Source: Actinokineospora inagensis DSM 44258 (GTDB taxonomy: Bacteria; Actinomycetota; Actinomycetes; Mycobacteriales; Pseudonocardiaceae). From it: DNA of 64,000 bases. The position numbers and the translations under genes were made by a program. The notes beneath the pieces were generated by a model. That model searched no databases, had not been told where the DNA came from, and saw nothing but the letters and a program-made list of their open reading frames with translations. Of the stretch, positions 1 to 7,788 are shown in pieces. The stretch lies in NCBI RefSeq assembly GCF_000482865.1, contig NZ_AXWW01000006.1:150490-214489 (forward strand), in the 5' to 3' direction. How positions within the stretch are numbered: position 1 is the stretch's first letter; every line of letters begins with the position of its first letter.

Positions 1-1237
1 CCGCCGGTTTCACCACGACGGTGCTGCTGGACCTGACGGCGGGGGTGGCGGCGGCGACCGTCGAGTCGGCCTTGACGAGCCTGCGGGCGGCGGCCGTCAC
101 CCTGGTCGGCACACCGACCGTGGGCTGACCGGCCAGCAGCCGGTCGATGGCGGCGCAGACCCGGGTGGCCGCGTCGCCGTCGCCGAACGGGTTGCCGCCC
201 TCGGGGACGCGCAGACCGGAGCTCAGCACGCGTTCGGCCTCGTCGAGCAGCCGGGCCCGGTTGGTGCCGACCAGCCGGGCGCAGCCCGCGCGCACCGCCT
301 CCATCCGCTCGGTGACCTCGCGGGCGACCAGCACCGGCACGCCGAACGTCGGCGCCTCCTCCTGGATGCCACCGGAGTCGGTGATCACCAGGGCGGCCCG
401 GCGCAGCGCGCGGACCAGGTCCGGGTAGTCCAGCGGGTCGGTGACGACGACCCCCGGGTGGCTGCCGAGCGCGGTCGCGACCTGGCCGCGCACGGCCGGG
501 TTCGGGTGCGCGGGCAGCAGGACCCGCAGGTCGGGGTGTCGATCGGCCAGGGTGCGGACGGCGTCGAGGATGCAGCCGAGCGGGTTGCCCCAGGACTCGC
601 GGCGGTGCACGGTGACCAGGACCAGCCTGCCCGCCGTGCGGTCGAGGTCGCGTTCCAGCCGGGCCAGCGGGGCGCTCGCGGGCGGCAGGTCCACCGCGGC
701 GATGTGCCGCACCGCGTCGACCACGGTGTTGCCGGTGACCTCGATGGCGGCCGCCGGGATCGCCTCGGCGCGCAGAGCGGTGGCGGCGTCCTCGGTGGGG
801 GCAAGGTGCAGCGCGGCGATCCTGGCCACCATCTGCCGGTTGCCCTCCTCGGGGAACGGGGCCCCGAGGTCGCCGGTGCGCAGCCCGGCTTCCAGGTGCA
901 CGACCGGGATGCCGCGCCAGAACGCGGCGAGCGCGCCCGCGAGCGTGGTGGACGTGTCGCCCTGGACGAGCAGGGCGGCCGGGGCGCGGCGGGCGAGCAC
1001 GGCGTCCAGCCGGGGCAGCAGCTCGCCGACCAGCTCGGCCTGACCACCGGCCGGGCGGTCGATGACGAGCACCTCGTCCGGGCTGAGGCCGAACGGGGTC
1101 AGCGCCTGCTCGACCATGCCGGGATGTTGTCCACTGTGGACGATGTAGGGGTTCAGCCCGGTGGCGGCGATGGCCACCGGGGCGGCCTTGACCGCCTCGG
1201 GCCGGGTGCCGACCAGGATGAGCAGTTCCTTGCGCAT
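1..1237 (-). CDS. wecB: UDP-N-acetylglucosamine 2-epimerase (3' end beyond window)
   Basis: Interconverts UDP-GlcNAc and UDP-ManNAc in the cytoplasm, supplying ManNAc for envelope polysaccharides. The product begins MRKELLILVGTRPEAVKAAP, the family's N-terminal GTRPE signature. It continues with VHSGQH, QGDTSTT, HLEAGLRTG, PFPEEGNR, TVHRRE and TDSGGIQEEAP, all typical of the non-hydrolysing epimerase. The ATG at 1237 fixes the start. The frame stays open to the left edge, giving at least 412 codons, longer than the usual 370-380 residues. The last 40 or so visible residues (rich in Ala, Val, Thr) are therefore an unusual tail, or the stop lies just outside. Downstream of the exosortase-type locus, it fits an exopolysaccharide context. 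A hairpin terminator separates it from the upstream gene. Confidence 0.9.
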   Translation of the reverse strand, partial: MRKELLILVGTRPEAVKAAPVAIAATGLNPYIVHSGQHPGMVEQALTPFGLSPDEVLVIDRPAGGQAELVGELLPRLDAVLARRAPAALLVQGDTSTTLAGALAAFWRGIPVVHLEAGLRTGDLGAPFPEEGNRQMVARIAALHLAPTEDAATALRAEAIPAAAIEVTGNTVVDAVRHIAAVDLPPASAPLARLERDLDRTAGRLVLVTVHRRESWGNPLGCILDAVRTLADRHPDLRVLLPAHPNPAVRGQVATALGSHPGVVVTDPLDYPDLVRALRRAALVITDSGGIQEEAPTFGVPVLVAREVTERMEAVRAGCARLVGTNRARLLDEAERVLSSGLRVPEGGNPFGDGDAATRVCAAIDRLLAGQPTVGVPTRVTAAARRLVKADSTVAAATPAVRSSSTVVVKPA

Positions 1238-1255
1238 GGGTGGTCCTCGAGTGGG

Positions 1256-1305
1256 GAAGTGGATCCCGGGACCGGTGGGGGCGAGGCGCTCCCGGGATCC
1301 ACTTC
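1256..1305 (-). terminator. Hairpin terminator
   Basis: Two perfect 16-bp inverted arms (1256-1271 and 1290-1305) flank an 18-nt loop. It lies directly downstream of the small LAMTG gene and upstream of the epimerase start, so it probably ends the choice-of-anchor P transcript. There is no clear T-run, as is common in actinomycete terminators. Confidence 0.8.
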
Positions 1306-1308
1306 GGA

Positions 1309-1470
1309 TTAGTCGACCGCGCGGCGGGCGCGGCGACGGGTGGCGTGCAGCAGCAGGAGGCCGCCGACGAGCAGGACCACGCCCAGCGCGATCCACCAGC
1401 CCACACTGGCGCCGGTCATGGCCAGGCCCGCGGTACCACCGACGGCACCTCCGGTCGGTGCTCGGTACAT
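1309..1470 (-). CDS. 53-residue sorting-tail protein (LAMTG + TM + RRRARR)
   Basis: A tiny product that is almost nothing but a cell-wall sorting signal: a Gly/Ala-rich start, LAMTGASVG at about residues 16-24, a hydrophobic segment of about 20 residues and an Arg-rich tail. LAxTG is the motif recognised by actinobacterial class E sortases. The start is the ATG at 1470, preceded by a GGGAGG ribosome-binding site. It lies 14 bp after the choice-of-anchor P gene and should be co-transcribed. No N-terminal signal peptide is visible, so how it would be exported is unclear. Its frame is open through the upstream gene, so a frameshifted fusion cannot be excluded, but that gene has its own membrane tail. 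Similar TGASVG tails end the LASTG protein at 31.7 kb. Confidence 0.6.
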   Translation of the reverse strand: MYRAPTGGAVGGTAGLAMTGASVGWWIALGVVLLVGGLLLLHATRRRARRAVD

Positions 1471-1484
1471 GGTGCCCTCCCCGC

Positions 1485-2216
1485 CTACGCCGCGTCGACG
1501 CGACGGCGCCGGATTGCCGTGACACCAACGGGTAGCGCCACCACGGCGAGCAGGCCGACCCCGGCCCACAGCCCGGCGCCGGAGGCCAACGGCATCGGCG
1601 GCGCGGCCGGACCGCAGGTGGCGCTGCCGAGGACGACGTCGCCGTGCCCGACGACCGCGTCGAGTCGCAAGTGGACGGCGTTGACGGTCAGGCTGCCGTT
1701 CGCGTTGTCGATGTGTTCGTTGAGGACGATCGAGGCGATTCCCGGCAGGCCGATGGTCGTGTTCGGCGCTGGGCGCAAGGGGACCGCGGCGAGCGACAGG
1801 TTGACCCGCGCCAGCTCGGTGGAGCCGGTGACACCGGCCTGGGTCGCGTCGCAGCGCGCGGTGATCGCGCCGACGGTGCCCAGGCCCGAGAGCAGCACCC
1901 GCACGTCGGCCAGACTGGCCTCCGAGTGCACGACCCCGGTGTCGTCGTCGCGGTTGGCGGCACTGGTGACCAGACCGGTCGAGGCGACGCCGGGGACGTC
2001 CACCCTGCTCAACCGGGCCGTGGTCGGCCCGGAGGTGCTGCTGGGGGCGAGCGGTCCGACGTTCGCGGTGGAGCGGCCGAGCAGCGCGATGTCGGCGGTG
2101 ACGACGACGGCGGAACCGTCGCCGGGGGCCGCCGAGGCGGGCAGCGCGCCCGCCAGCACCGCCGTGGTCACCACGGCACCGACCAGGCAGGCGCGGCGCG
2201 GCCAACGCTTGAGCAT
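1485..2216 (-). CDS. Choice-of-anchor P family secreted/anchored protein
   Basis: A 243-residue exported protein. It has a signal peptide (MLKRWPRR, hydrophobic core, ASA-AP cleavage region), a beta-rich body of about 180 residues, then a C-terminal LASG-like stretch, hydrophobic helix and RRRR tail. The body shares the pattern IVLNE...SLTVNAV...GSATCGP with the protein at 10.3 kb (IVLND...SLSVHAI...GSVTCNP). That matches the actinobacterial choice-of-anchor P domain, named because members carry varied anchors. The start is the ATG at 2216, after GGAGGA; upstream in-frame codons lack a good ribosome-binding site. It is divergent from the exosortase, its likely processing partner. Its exact function is unknown; a surface or matrix role is inferred. 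Confidence 0.75.
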   Translation of the reverse strand: MLKRWPRRACLVGAVVTTAVLAGALPASAAPGDGSAVVVTADIALLGRSTANVGPLAPSSTSGPTTARLSRVDVPGVASTGLVTSAANRDDDTGVVHSEASLADVRVLLSGLGTVGAITARCDATQAGVTGSTELARVNLSLAAVPLRPAPNTTIGLPGIASIVLNEHIDNANGSLTVNAVHLRLDAVVGHGDVVLGSATCGPAAPPMPLASGAGLWAGVGLLAVVALPVGVTAIRRRRVDAA

Positions 2217-2234
2217 GTTCTTTTCCTCCAAGGG

Positions 2235-2410
2235 GATGAGCGGTGCGCAAGCCGTTGGATCCGCCACGGGGGAACGGCGGAGGGGACCGGGGCTTGCGGT
2301 GGGCGTATCGCCGGGACCGGCCGGGGAAGCACAGATCCGGGCCGATGCAACCCGATCGTGTCGATCACGAACGGTATTCCGGATTCCGCTGACGCTGAGT
2401 GGGCGCCGAT
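2235..2410 (+). promoter_or_regulatory. Structured leader, possible ydaO-type (c-di-AMP) riboswitch
   Basis: The 5' region of the exosortase operon contains CACGGGGGAACGGCGGA, then GGGACCGGGGCTT, then GGTGGGCGTATCGCC. The order and spacing resemble the conserved core of actinobacterial ydaO/yuaA leaders (CGGGGGAAC followed by GGGTGAATC). The second box differs at two positions, and the usual 3' CCGTCAGCTAACC box is not recognisable. Nested inverted repeats (GCAAGCC/GGCTTGC enclosing CCGCC/GGCGG) show it can fold. It could instead be a divergent leader for the minus-strand gene. Compared by eye only. Confidence 0.3.
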
Positions 2411-2521
2411 CCGGGTTGTATCACCCGGATCGCCGATGAAGCCCCGGTGGTGGGGTGGCCGATGAAGTCTCCGACGCGTCGGGTGAACGACGCGCACCCA
2501 TTCTCGGTGAAGGGAGCAGCG

Positions 2522-3052
2522 GTGGCCCCGGCCAACACGCTGCCGGTGTCCCGACCGTCCACGACCGCGACCAGGGCCTTGGCGGCCGTGCTGGTGGCGG
2601 CGGCGGTGGCACTGGTGATCGGAAATCGGCTCTACCGGACCGCGGAGATGACCCTGGCGAGCGGCATCCTGCGCCTGGCAACCGGTTCCGGGGTGTACCT
2701 GGTGCCGGAGCGGCAGGCTGTCTACTTCGGACTCGGCAGCGCGCACGCGTTCGGCCTGCGGATGAGCCCGGAGTGCACCTCGGCGTTCCTGGTGCTGCCG
2801 CTGCTGCTGATCGCCGCTGTGCTCATCGGCCTGCGCGGCCGGGTCGCCGGTCGGGTGCTCGGCGCGTTGGCGGTGGCGGTCGCGGTCGTCGTCGCGGTGA
2901 ACCAGCTCCGGGTGCTCACCCTGGTCGGCCTGATCAGTTGGCTCGGCACGGACCAGGGCTACTACTGGGGGCACACGTTCTTCGGCTCGATGATCAGCGT
3001 CGTCGGCGGCGCGGGCGCGCTGGTGCTGTTCGTCTGGCAGGCGACCCGGTGA
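2522..3052 (+). CDS. Exosortase/archaeosortase family protein (XrtP-like)
   Basis: An integral-membrane transpeptidase-like protein that recognises C-terminal sorting tails on exported proteins. The triad is intact and in the family's order: Cys in SPECTSAFLVLPLL, Arg in NQLRVLTLVGL, and His in YYWGHTFFGS. Several hydrophobic helices surround these motifs. The preferred start is GTG 2522, about 5 nt after AGGGAG, giving 176 residues; an ATG at 2462 would add 20. The stop overlaps the glycosyltransferase start (GTGA), so the two are translationally coupled. The neighbouring choice-of-anchor P protein is the obvious substrate candidate. Exosortases commonly sit in exopolysaccharide loci, which fits the epimerase and glycosyltransferase here. 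The XrtP label is from context and memory of the family. Confidence 0.8.
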   Translation: MAPANTLPVSRPSTTATRALAAVLVAAAVALVIGNRLYRTAEMTLASGILRLATGSGVYLVPERQAVYFGLGSAHAFGLRMSPECTSAFLVLPLLLIAAVLIGLRGRVAGRVLGALAVAVAVVVAVNQLRVLTLVGLISWLGTDQGYYWGHTFFGSMISVVGGAGALVLFVWQATR

Positions 3053-4419
3053 GCCTTTCGCTCGTTCTCGGCTTCACCCAGGCGTTGGCGCTGACGATGA
3101 GCGTGGCGTTCATGACGTACGTGTTCCTCATCGTCATCCCGTACCTGCGCCACCGCCGCGCCACCCCCGGTGACCCGTACCGGTTGGAGTGGCACTTCTT
3201 CGTCCCGTGCCGCGACGAGCAGGCCGTCATCGGCGAGACCGTCCGGTACCTGCGTGGCAACTTCCCGCACGCGCACGTGTGGGTCATCGATGACGACTCC
3301 GCCGACGGAACGGTCGGTGTCGTCAAAGCCATGCAGGGACCCAGGCACGGCGGCGACCGGAACCTGCACCTCGTCCAGCGTCGGTTGCCCAACGCGCGCA
3401 CGGGGAAGGGTGCCGCGCTCAACGCCGCGTACCGTGCGTTGAAGAGTTGGATGGGGCGACACGCGGACACCGACCGCGCGGTGATCGTCGTCGTGGACGC
3501 GGATGGCCGCCCCGCGGCGAACTGCCTCGCGGTGTGCGCGGCGGACCACCTGTTCGGCGATGCCCGGGTCGGCGCGGTGCAGGTGGACGTGCGGATGAGC
3601 AACCGGGGGACGCCGCCGCCGGAGCGCGGGTTCTGGCGGCGCAAGTTCGGCCTGGCCATGGTCCGCATGCAGGACCTGGAGTTCCGCAGCGCCATCGCCG
3701 CCATCCAGATGTCCCGGGGCCGCACCGGCACGATCTCCATGGGCGGCAACGGCCAGTTCACCCGGCTGTCCGCATTGGACTCCATCACCCACGGCCTCGG
3801 CCCTTGGCGCGGCGCGCTGCTGGAGGACTTCGAGCTGGGTGTGCACCTGTTGACACAAGGGTGGAAGACCGGGTTCACCGTCGACACGCATGTGGACCAA
3901 GAGGCGCTGTACAGCCTCCGCAGGTTCTTGGCGCAACGAACGCGTTGGGGCCAGGGGACAATGCAGTGCGGTAGGTACGTCCGCCGCATCTTCGACTCGA
4001 CCCACCTGTCGACACTGGGGGCCGCCGAGATGCTGTACTACCTGGCGCAACCGTGGATGCAGTTGCTGGGTACGCTGATCTACCCGATCCCGTTCTTGCT
4101 GCTGGGCGCGCGCGCCGTGCACGACTTCGACGCCGTGTGGGACTGGTTCATCGGCGGCTCCTGGCTGCTGTTCCTCACCTACGGCGCGTTCGGACTGCTC
4201 CCGTTCGTGATCTGGGGGCCCATCTACCGCCGCCAGTGCGAACCGGGTAAGGGCTTCTGGCGCGCGGTCGGCTACGGCTTCGCTTACGCCCTGTACATCT
4301 ACACGTTCTACATCACCTCGTGGCGCGCCGTCGTCCGCCTGGCCCGCGGTCGCAACGGCTGGACCAAGACCCGCCGCAACGAGGAACGCCACACCGGCGT
4401 CGTCGCCCTCGACCACTGA
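3049..4419 (+). CDS. Processive GT2 glycosyltransferase
   Basis: A 456-residue membrane glycosyltransferase. An N-terminal helix is followed by a GT-A domain with IDDDSADGT (nucleotide-sugar binding), VVDADGRP (metal-binding DxD), LLEDFELG (catalytic base) and QRTRWGQG. The last is the QxxRW motif of processive, cellulose- or hyaluronan-synthase-like enzymes. The C-terminal third has about four hydrophobic helices. It starts at GTG 3049, overlapping the exosortase stop. It probably polymerises or exports a beta-linked surface polysaccharide at the membrane; the sugar cannot be read from the sequence. The epimerase at the left edge suggests HexNAc chemistry. Confidence 0.85.
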   Translation: MSLSLVLGFTQALALTMSVAFMTYVFLIVIPYLRHRRATPGDPYRLEWHFFVPCRDEQAVIGETVRYLRGNFPHAHVWVIDDDSADGTVGVVKAMQGPRHGGDRNLHLVQRRLPNARTGKGAALNAAYRALKSWMGRHADTDRAVIVVVDADGRPAANCLAVCAADHLFGDARVGAVQVDVRMSNRGTPPPERGFWRRKFGLAMVRMQDLEFRSAIAAIQMSRGRTGTISMGGNGQFTRLSALDSITHGLGPWRGALLEDFELGVHLLTQGWKTGFTVDTHVDQEALYSLRRFLAQRTRWGQGTMQCGRYVRRIFDSTHLSTLGAAEMLYYLAQPWMQLLGTLIYPIPFLLLGARAVHDFDAVWDWFIGGSWLLFLTYGAFGLLPFVIWGPIYRRQCEPGKGFWRAVGYGFAYALYIYTFYITSWRAVVRLARGRNGWTKTRRNEERHTGVVALDH

Positions 4420-4466
4420 CCCCGGGTATCGTTGGGTGGCACCGTCGATCCTCGGGAAGGCCCAGT

Positions 4467-5234
4467 GTGAGCGTCCTCGACCCTCTCGCCGCCAGGTACG
4501 CGTCCTGGCTCACCCTCCCCGCCGCCGCCACCAACGACACGACCGACGAGGACCCGGCAGCCATCCGCGCCATGCCCATCGTCCTCCGCGTCGACCGCGA
4601 TCCCCCACCGTCCCGCACCCCACTCCTGGAAGCCGCCGCCGCCGCGTCCCTGGCGGTCTGCCTCGACCCCCGCGCGGACGTGGACGGCCCCTGGCACGCC
4701 GAGGTCGAAGCCTGGGTCAACGGCCGCATCCGCAAAGTCACCCGCCGCGCCCGCGGCGCCCACTGGACCGCCGTGCAAGACCTCCCCGGTATCACGGTGG
4801 AGGTCAACGGCGCCCAGGCCCGCGCCCTGGTCCCCGGTTTGGTTGCCGAGTCCCCCAAGACGTTGTCCCGCCTCCAAATCTCCGGCAGCGAACTCCCGCC
4901 CGACACCCCCGGCCCCATTCCCCCCGACACGCCGGTCCTCTGGCTCAACCCCACCGTCCCCATGACGGTCGGCAAAGCAGCGGCCCAAGTCGGCCACGCC
5001 ACCATGCTCCTGGCCGCCCTGCTCACCGACTCGGACCTGAAATCCTGGTCCACCACCATGTTCACCTGCGCCGTCCGCACCCCCACCCCGTCCCAGTGGT
5101 CCACCCTCCACCCCGGCGACAACCCCCTCACCGCCTGGCAAACCCACACCACAGTCGCCGTCCGCGACGCGGGCTTCACCGAAGTCGCCCCCGGCACCGT
5201 CACCGTCATCGCCCAATGGCGCCCGACCCACTGA
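4467..5234 (+). CDS. Peptidyl-tRNA hydrolase, PTH2 type
   Basis: A 255-residue cytoplasmic protein. The C-terminal 110 residues carry the PTH2 signature PMTVGKAAAQVGHATMLL, the lysine/histidine region that in archaeal and eukaryotic Pth2 cleaves the peptidyl-tRNA ester. The N-terminal half is an actinobacterial extension of unknown role. The start is GTG 4467 after GGGAAGG; GGGTAT at 4425-4430 could be part of a sigma-B-like -10 but is unsupported. It follows the glycosyltransferase by 47 bp and might be co-transcribed. It would rescue stalled peptidyl-tRNA alongside a bacterial Pth1 encoded elsewhere. Confidence 0.75.
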   Translation: MSVLDPLAARYASWLTLPAAATNDTTDEDPAAIRAMPIVLRVDRDPPPSRTPLLEAAAAASLAVCLDPRADVDGPWHAEVEAWVNGRIRKVTRRARGAHWTAVQDLPGITVEVNGAQARALVPGLVAESPKTLSRLQISGSELPPDTPGPIPPDTPVLWLNPTVPMTVGKAAAQVGHATMLLAALLTDSDLKSWSTTMFTCAVRTPTPSQWSTLHPGDNPLTAWQTHTTVAVRDAGFTEVAPGTVTVIAQWRPTH

Positions 5235-5264
5235 CCGCCGACCCACTCCTCCCCCACCCCAGCC

Positions 5265-5711
5265 CTTGACATGCGCTCCGCCGTGGTCCAGACAGGGGCC
5301 CACCCACCCGGGGCCCGGGGCCCCATTCCTGAACCTAGCGCGAAACACGAGCTGTCAAGAGGGACCACCGGCACACTGTGGACACCCTGACGGCTTGTGG
5401 ACAACCCCTCCCAGCCTCAGCTCACCCCGTCAGCCCCGAGCCCCCAAGCTCGGCTCCGCCCACCCAAGCCCAGCCCATCCGCTCAACCTCAGCCCGTCCG
5501 CTCAACCTGAGCTCACCCGACCGAACTCAGCTCGTCCGACCGAACGCAGCCCATCGAGTCTCGCCACACACTTGACGAACCCCGCCACCGCAGTCCACAC
5601 AGGAGCCCGCCCACCCGGGGCACCGGGGCCCATTCCTGACGATAACGCGAAACGCGAGCTGTCAAGAGAAGCACGGGGTGCGCTGTGGACAAGCTGGAAG
5701 CTTGTGGACAA
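5265..5711. repeat. Two 95-bp CTTGAC/GTCAAG elements with DnaA-box pairs
   Basis: Element 1 spans 5265-5359 and element 2 spans 5571-5666. Each starts CTTGAC, has a GC-rich core around CCCGGGGCACCGGGGCCC, and ends GTCAAG. Each is followed by two 9-mers 19 bp apart: 5377 (TGTGGACAC) and 5396 (TGTGGACAA) for element 1; 5684 and 5703 (both TGTGGACAA) for element 2. TGTGGACAA is the complement of TTGTCCACA, the actinomycete DnaA box. The intervening DNA is filled with degenerate AGCCCA/CAGCCC-rich sequence. No gene is seen between the hydrolase and the regulator remnant. Confidence 0.9.
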
Positions 5712-5795
5712 CCAGCCCGCCAACCTCAACCCACCTTCCTCGTCGTCAGCCCATCCACCGAAGCTCAGCCCATCGAGTCCCGCCACACACTTGAC
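5712..5795. repeat. Spacer plus truncated element (left CTTGAC end only)
   Basis: This is the usual inter-unit spacer ending in CCCATCGAGTCCCGCCACACA, then CTTGAC at 5790-5795. The rest of the element is missing and is replaced by the 3' end of the regulator pseudogene. It is therefore a half-copy or an insertion/deletion junction. Confidence 0.7.
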
Positions 5796-6876
5796 GAATC
5801 TCGGAGGGCCACATCCGCTCGAACAGGTCCGCAACGATTTCCGCGCGCCGGTAGCGGTTGAGCCGACGGTGGCGCAGGCCTCACTCACCCGCGCCCCCGG
5901 TCGTAACCCGCTGTCATGTCCACCGATTCCCGCGGGTACTTCTTGGACTCGACCGGGCGTCCCAGGTCGCGAAAGCAGTGCGCGAACTTGGCGGCCAAGT
6001 GCGCCGAGTCGAAGTACGCCAACCACTCCGGGCGCTCCTGGGCGTCTGCCGCCGAGAGGGCACGTTCGGATTGCCTGAGTGCGTTCATGCAGGCAGGTCC
6101 GTGGCCCTGCCACGCGTACCCATGGGCCGCCATCACAGCGGACTCCGATTCCAACGGACTGGGACGCCAGCGCCAGGTCAACGACGATCACACCAGACCT
6201 GAAGAACACCACCTGGTGGCTCACCCCCGCCAGCATCTCAGCGGCCAACGCGTCATTGTCGACCTCTTGGCAGAGCCGCAGCGCTCGATCGAGGTGCTTA
6301 CCACCCGCGTCGGCGTCACCCGTGTCGTAAGCCATCCAACCCGCAAGCTGGTTCAGCTCCGCTACCGCCGCGTGTAGGTCGGTCGTGCCGCGTCAGTCGC
6401 CCCGATGTCCCGCAGCAGCGGCACCACTTGCGCGGACGGGTAGTCGGTTATCGCGGACCGGGCATGTCCACCACCGAACCGGTTGTCCAGACTCCGAAAT
6501 GTTCGTGTCATGTCACGAATCATGGTCACCTCAGCGGCGTCCACCGACCGTTTCGGCGCCGCTGCCGCCACGACGGGTGTGGAAAACCATTCGAAGCCCG
6601 AGGCCGCCAACCCGATCACCTTGACCATCTCACGTCGCCGCACGTCGTCCTCTCCCATGTTGTCGCGAACCACGCTAGAAGCGTGCGAGGTATCGGTGTA
6701 TGCGTCAGATGGCTGCCGCCGGGTGAGCTGGAACCAGAGGTGTCGCTCGGGAATGCGCAGCACCCGCGCCCAGAGTTCGAGCTTGTAGAGGTCGTACACC
6801 GCCGATTGTGAACGCTCGATCCGGCCGACCTGGCCCTGGGTGAGCGGCAACCAGTTGCCCACCCGCCGATGCTCAG
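5796..6876 (-). pseudogene. Decayed HTH/TPR transcriptional regulator
   Basis: Remnant of the long actinomycete XRE-type regulators with a C-terminal TPR-like region. It lacks the first helix-turn-helix residues and begins mid-domain at LTQGQVGRIERSQSAVYDL. It then runs through KVIGLAASGFEW and GGGHARSAITDYPSAQVVPLL. Near 6380 a frameshift is needed to continue with ELNQLAGWMAYDTGDADAGG, near 6170 another to reach MAAHGYAWQGHGPACMNALR and PEWLAYFDSAHLAAKFAHC, and near 5880 a third to reach LNRYRRAEIVADLFERMW. Three frame changes plus the missing N-terminus make it non-functional. Both ends abut repeat-element sequence: CTTGAC at 5790-5795, and the spacer leading into the element at 6898. Confidence 0.8.
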
Positions 6877-6897
6877 CCCATCGAGTGCTGCCACACG

Positions 6898-7037
6898 CTT
6901 GACGACATCGCCGCCATGGTCCACACAGGAGCCCGCCCACCCGGGGCACCGGGGCCCATTCCTGACGATAACGCGAAACGCGAGCTGTCAAGTGAGGTGT
7001 GGGGCCATCTGTGGGTAGCCTGGCTGCTTGTGGACAA
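6898..7037. repeat. 95-bp element with DnaA-box pair (copy 3)
   Basis: The core runs from CTTGAC at 6898 to GTCAAG at 6987-6992. The box pair lies at 7010 (degenerate TGTGGGTAG) and 7029 (perfect TGTGGACAA), again 19 bp apart. It sits between the decayed regulator and the acetyltransferase, whose ribosome-binding site begins only about 10 bp after the second box. Confidence 0.9.
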
Positions 7038-7058
7038 CCACGACGAAGGGGCTATGAC

Positions 7059-7613
7059 GTGGGTGAGCAGAAGGACCGCATGCTGGCGGGCGACTGGTAC
7101 CTCGACAACCCCGAGCTGGTCGGGGAGCGCCTGGCGTGTCAGCGAAAACTGGACCTGTTCAACGCGACCAAGGCCGATGACGATCTCGAGCGCGCACAGA
7201 TCCTGACCGGCCTGTTCGCGGCCCTCGGTCACGGCGCCCGTGTCCTGCCGCGATTCCAGTGCAGTTACGGCGCGCGGATCAGCGTCGGGGCGAACGCCTT
7301 CGTCAACAGTGACGCGTTGTTCATGGACGATGCCGTGATCACGGTTGGCGACGATGTGCGGATCGGGACGCGGGTGCAGTTGGTGACGGCGCTGCACCCG
7401 GTGGACGACCACGAGCGTCGGCGCGCGGGGTGGGAGCGCGCGGCGCCCATCACCGTCGGGGACAACGCTTGGCTCGGGGCGGGTGTGATCGTTTGTCCGG
7501 GCGTGACCGTCGGCGCGAACGCGGTTGTCGGTGCGGGCAGTGTGGTCGTCCGGGACATCCCGGGCCACGTGTTCGCCGCGGGGAACCCAGCGCGGGTGAT
7601 CCGGCGGCTGTGA
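7059..7613 (+). CDS. Sugar O-acetyltransferase (maltose/nodulation acetyltransferase type)
   Basis: A 184-residue left-handed beta-helix acetyl-CoA transferase. The N-terminal segment EQKDRMLAGDWYLDNPEL is typical of maltose/galactoside acetyltransferases. It is followed by hexapeptide-repeat coils (ISVGANAFVNSD, ITVGDDVRIGTRV). The catalytic histidine is in LVTALHPVDDHERR, and the closing coil is VGAGSVVVRDIPGHVFAAGNP. It acetylates a sugar hydroxyl; the acceptor is unknown. The start is GTG 7059 after GAAGGGG. The promoter must lie in or beside the upstream repeat element, since only about 20 bp separate them. Confidence 0.88.
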   Translation: MGEQKDRMLAGDWYLDNPELVGERLACQRKLDLFNATKADDDLERAQILTGLFAALGHGARVLPRFQCSYGARISVGANAFVNSDALFMDDAVITVGDDVRIGTRVQLVTALHPVDDHERRRAGWERAAPITVGDNAWLGAGVIVCPGVTVGANAVVGAGSVVVRDIPGHVFAAGNPARVIRRL

Positions 7614-7640
7614 AATCACCCGGGGGAACCTGGTCCAGTG

Positions 7641-7779
7641 CTTGACGAATCGGGCGCCGTGGTCCAGGCAGGGGCCCACCCACCCGGGGGCCGGGGGCCC
7701 ATTCCCAACGATAGCGCGGAAAGCGGAGTGTCAAGAGCGGTGACCGTGGGCTGTGGACAGTCGAGGAGCTTGTGGACAA
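7641..7779. repeat. 95-bp element with DnaA-box pair (copy 4)
   Basis: The core runs 7641-7735, with the GGGGCCGGGGG variant centre. The box pair is at 7752 (TGTGGACAG) and 7771 (TGTGGACAA). It lies between the convergent acetyltransferase and the minus-strand hypothetical gene, where a transcription terminator would be expected. Confidence 0.9.
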
Positions 7780-7788
7780 CTCCGTGGA

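Noticed and set aside
1470..1485. Treating the LAMTG peptide as the C-terminus of the upstream choice-of-anchor P protein
   Set aside because: The upstream gene has its own stop and its own membrane tail, and the small gene has a clear ribosome-binding site. Kept separate, with the frameshift alternative noted.
5265..7779. CRISPR array suggested by regularly spaced GC-rich repeats
   Set aside because: Repeats are about 95 bp with similar, non-unique spacers and no cas genes nearby. The 180-bp unit is far longer than CRISPR repeats.
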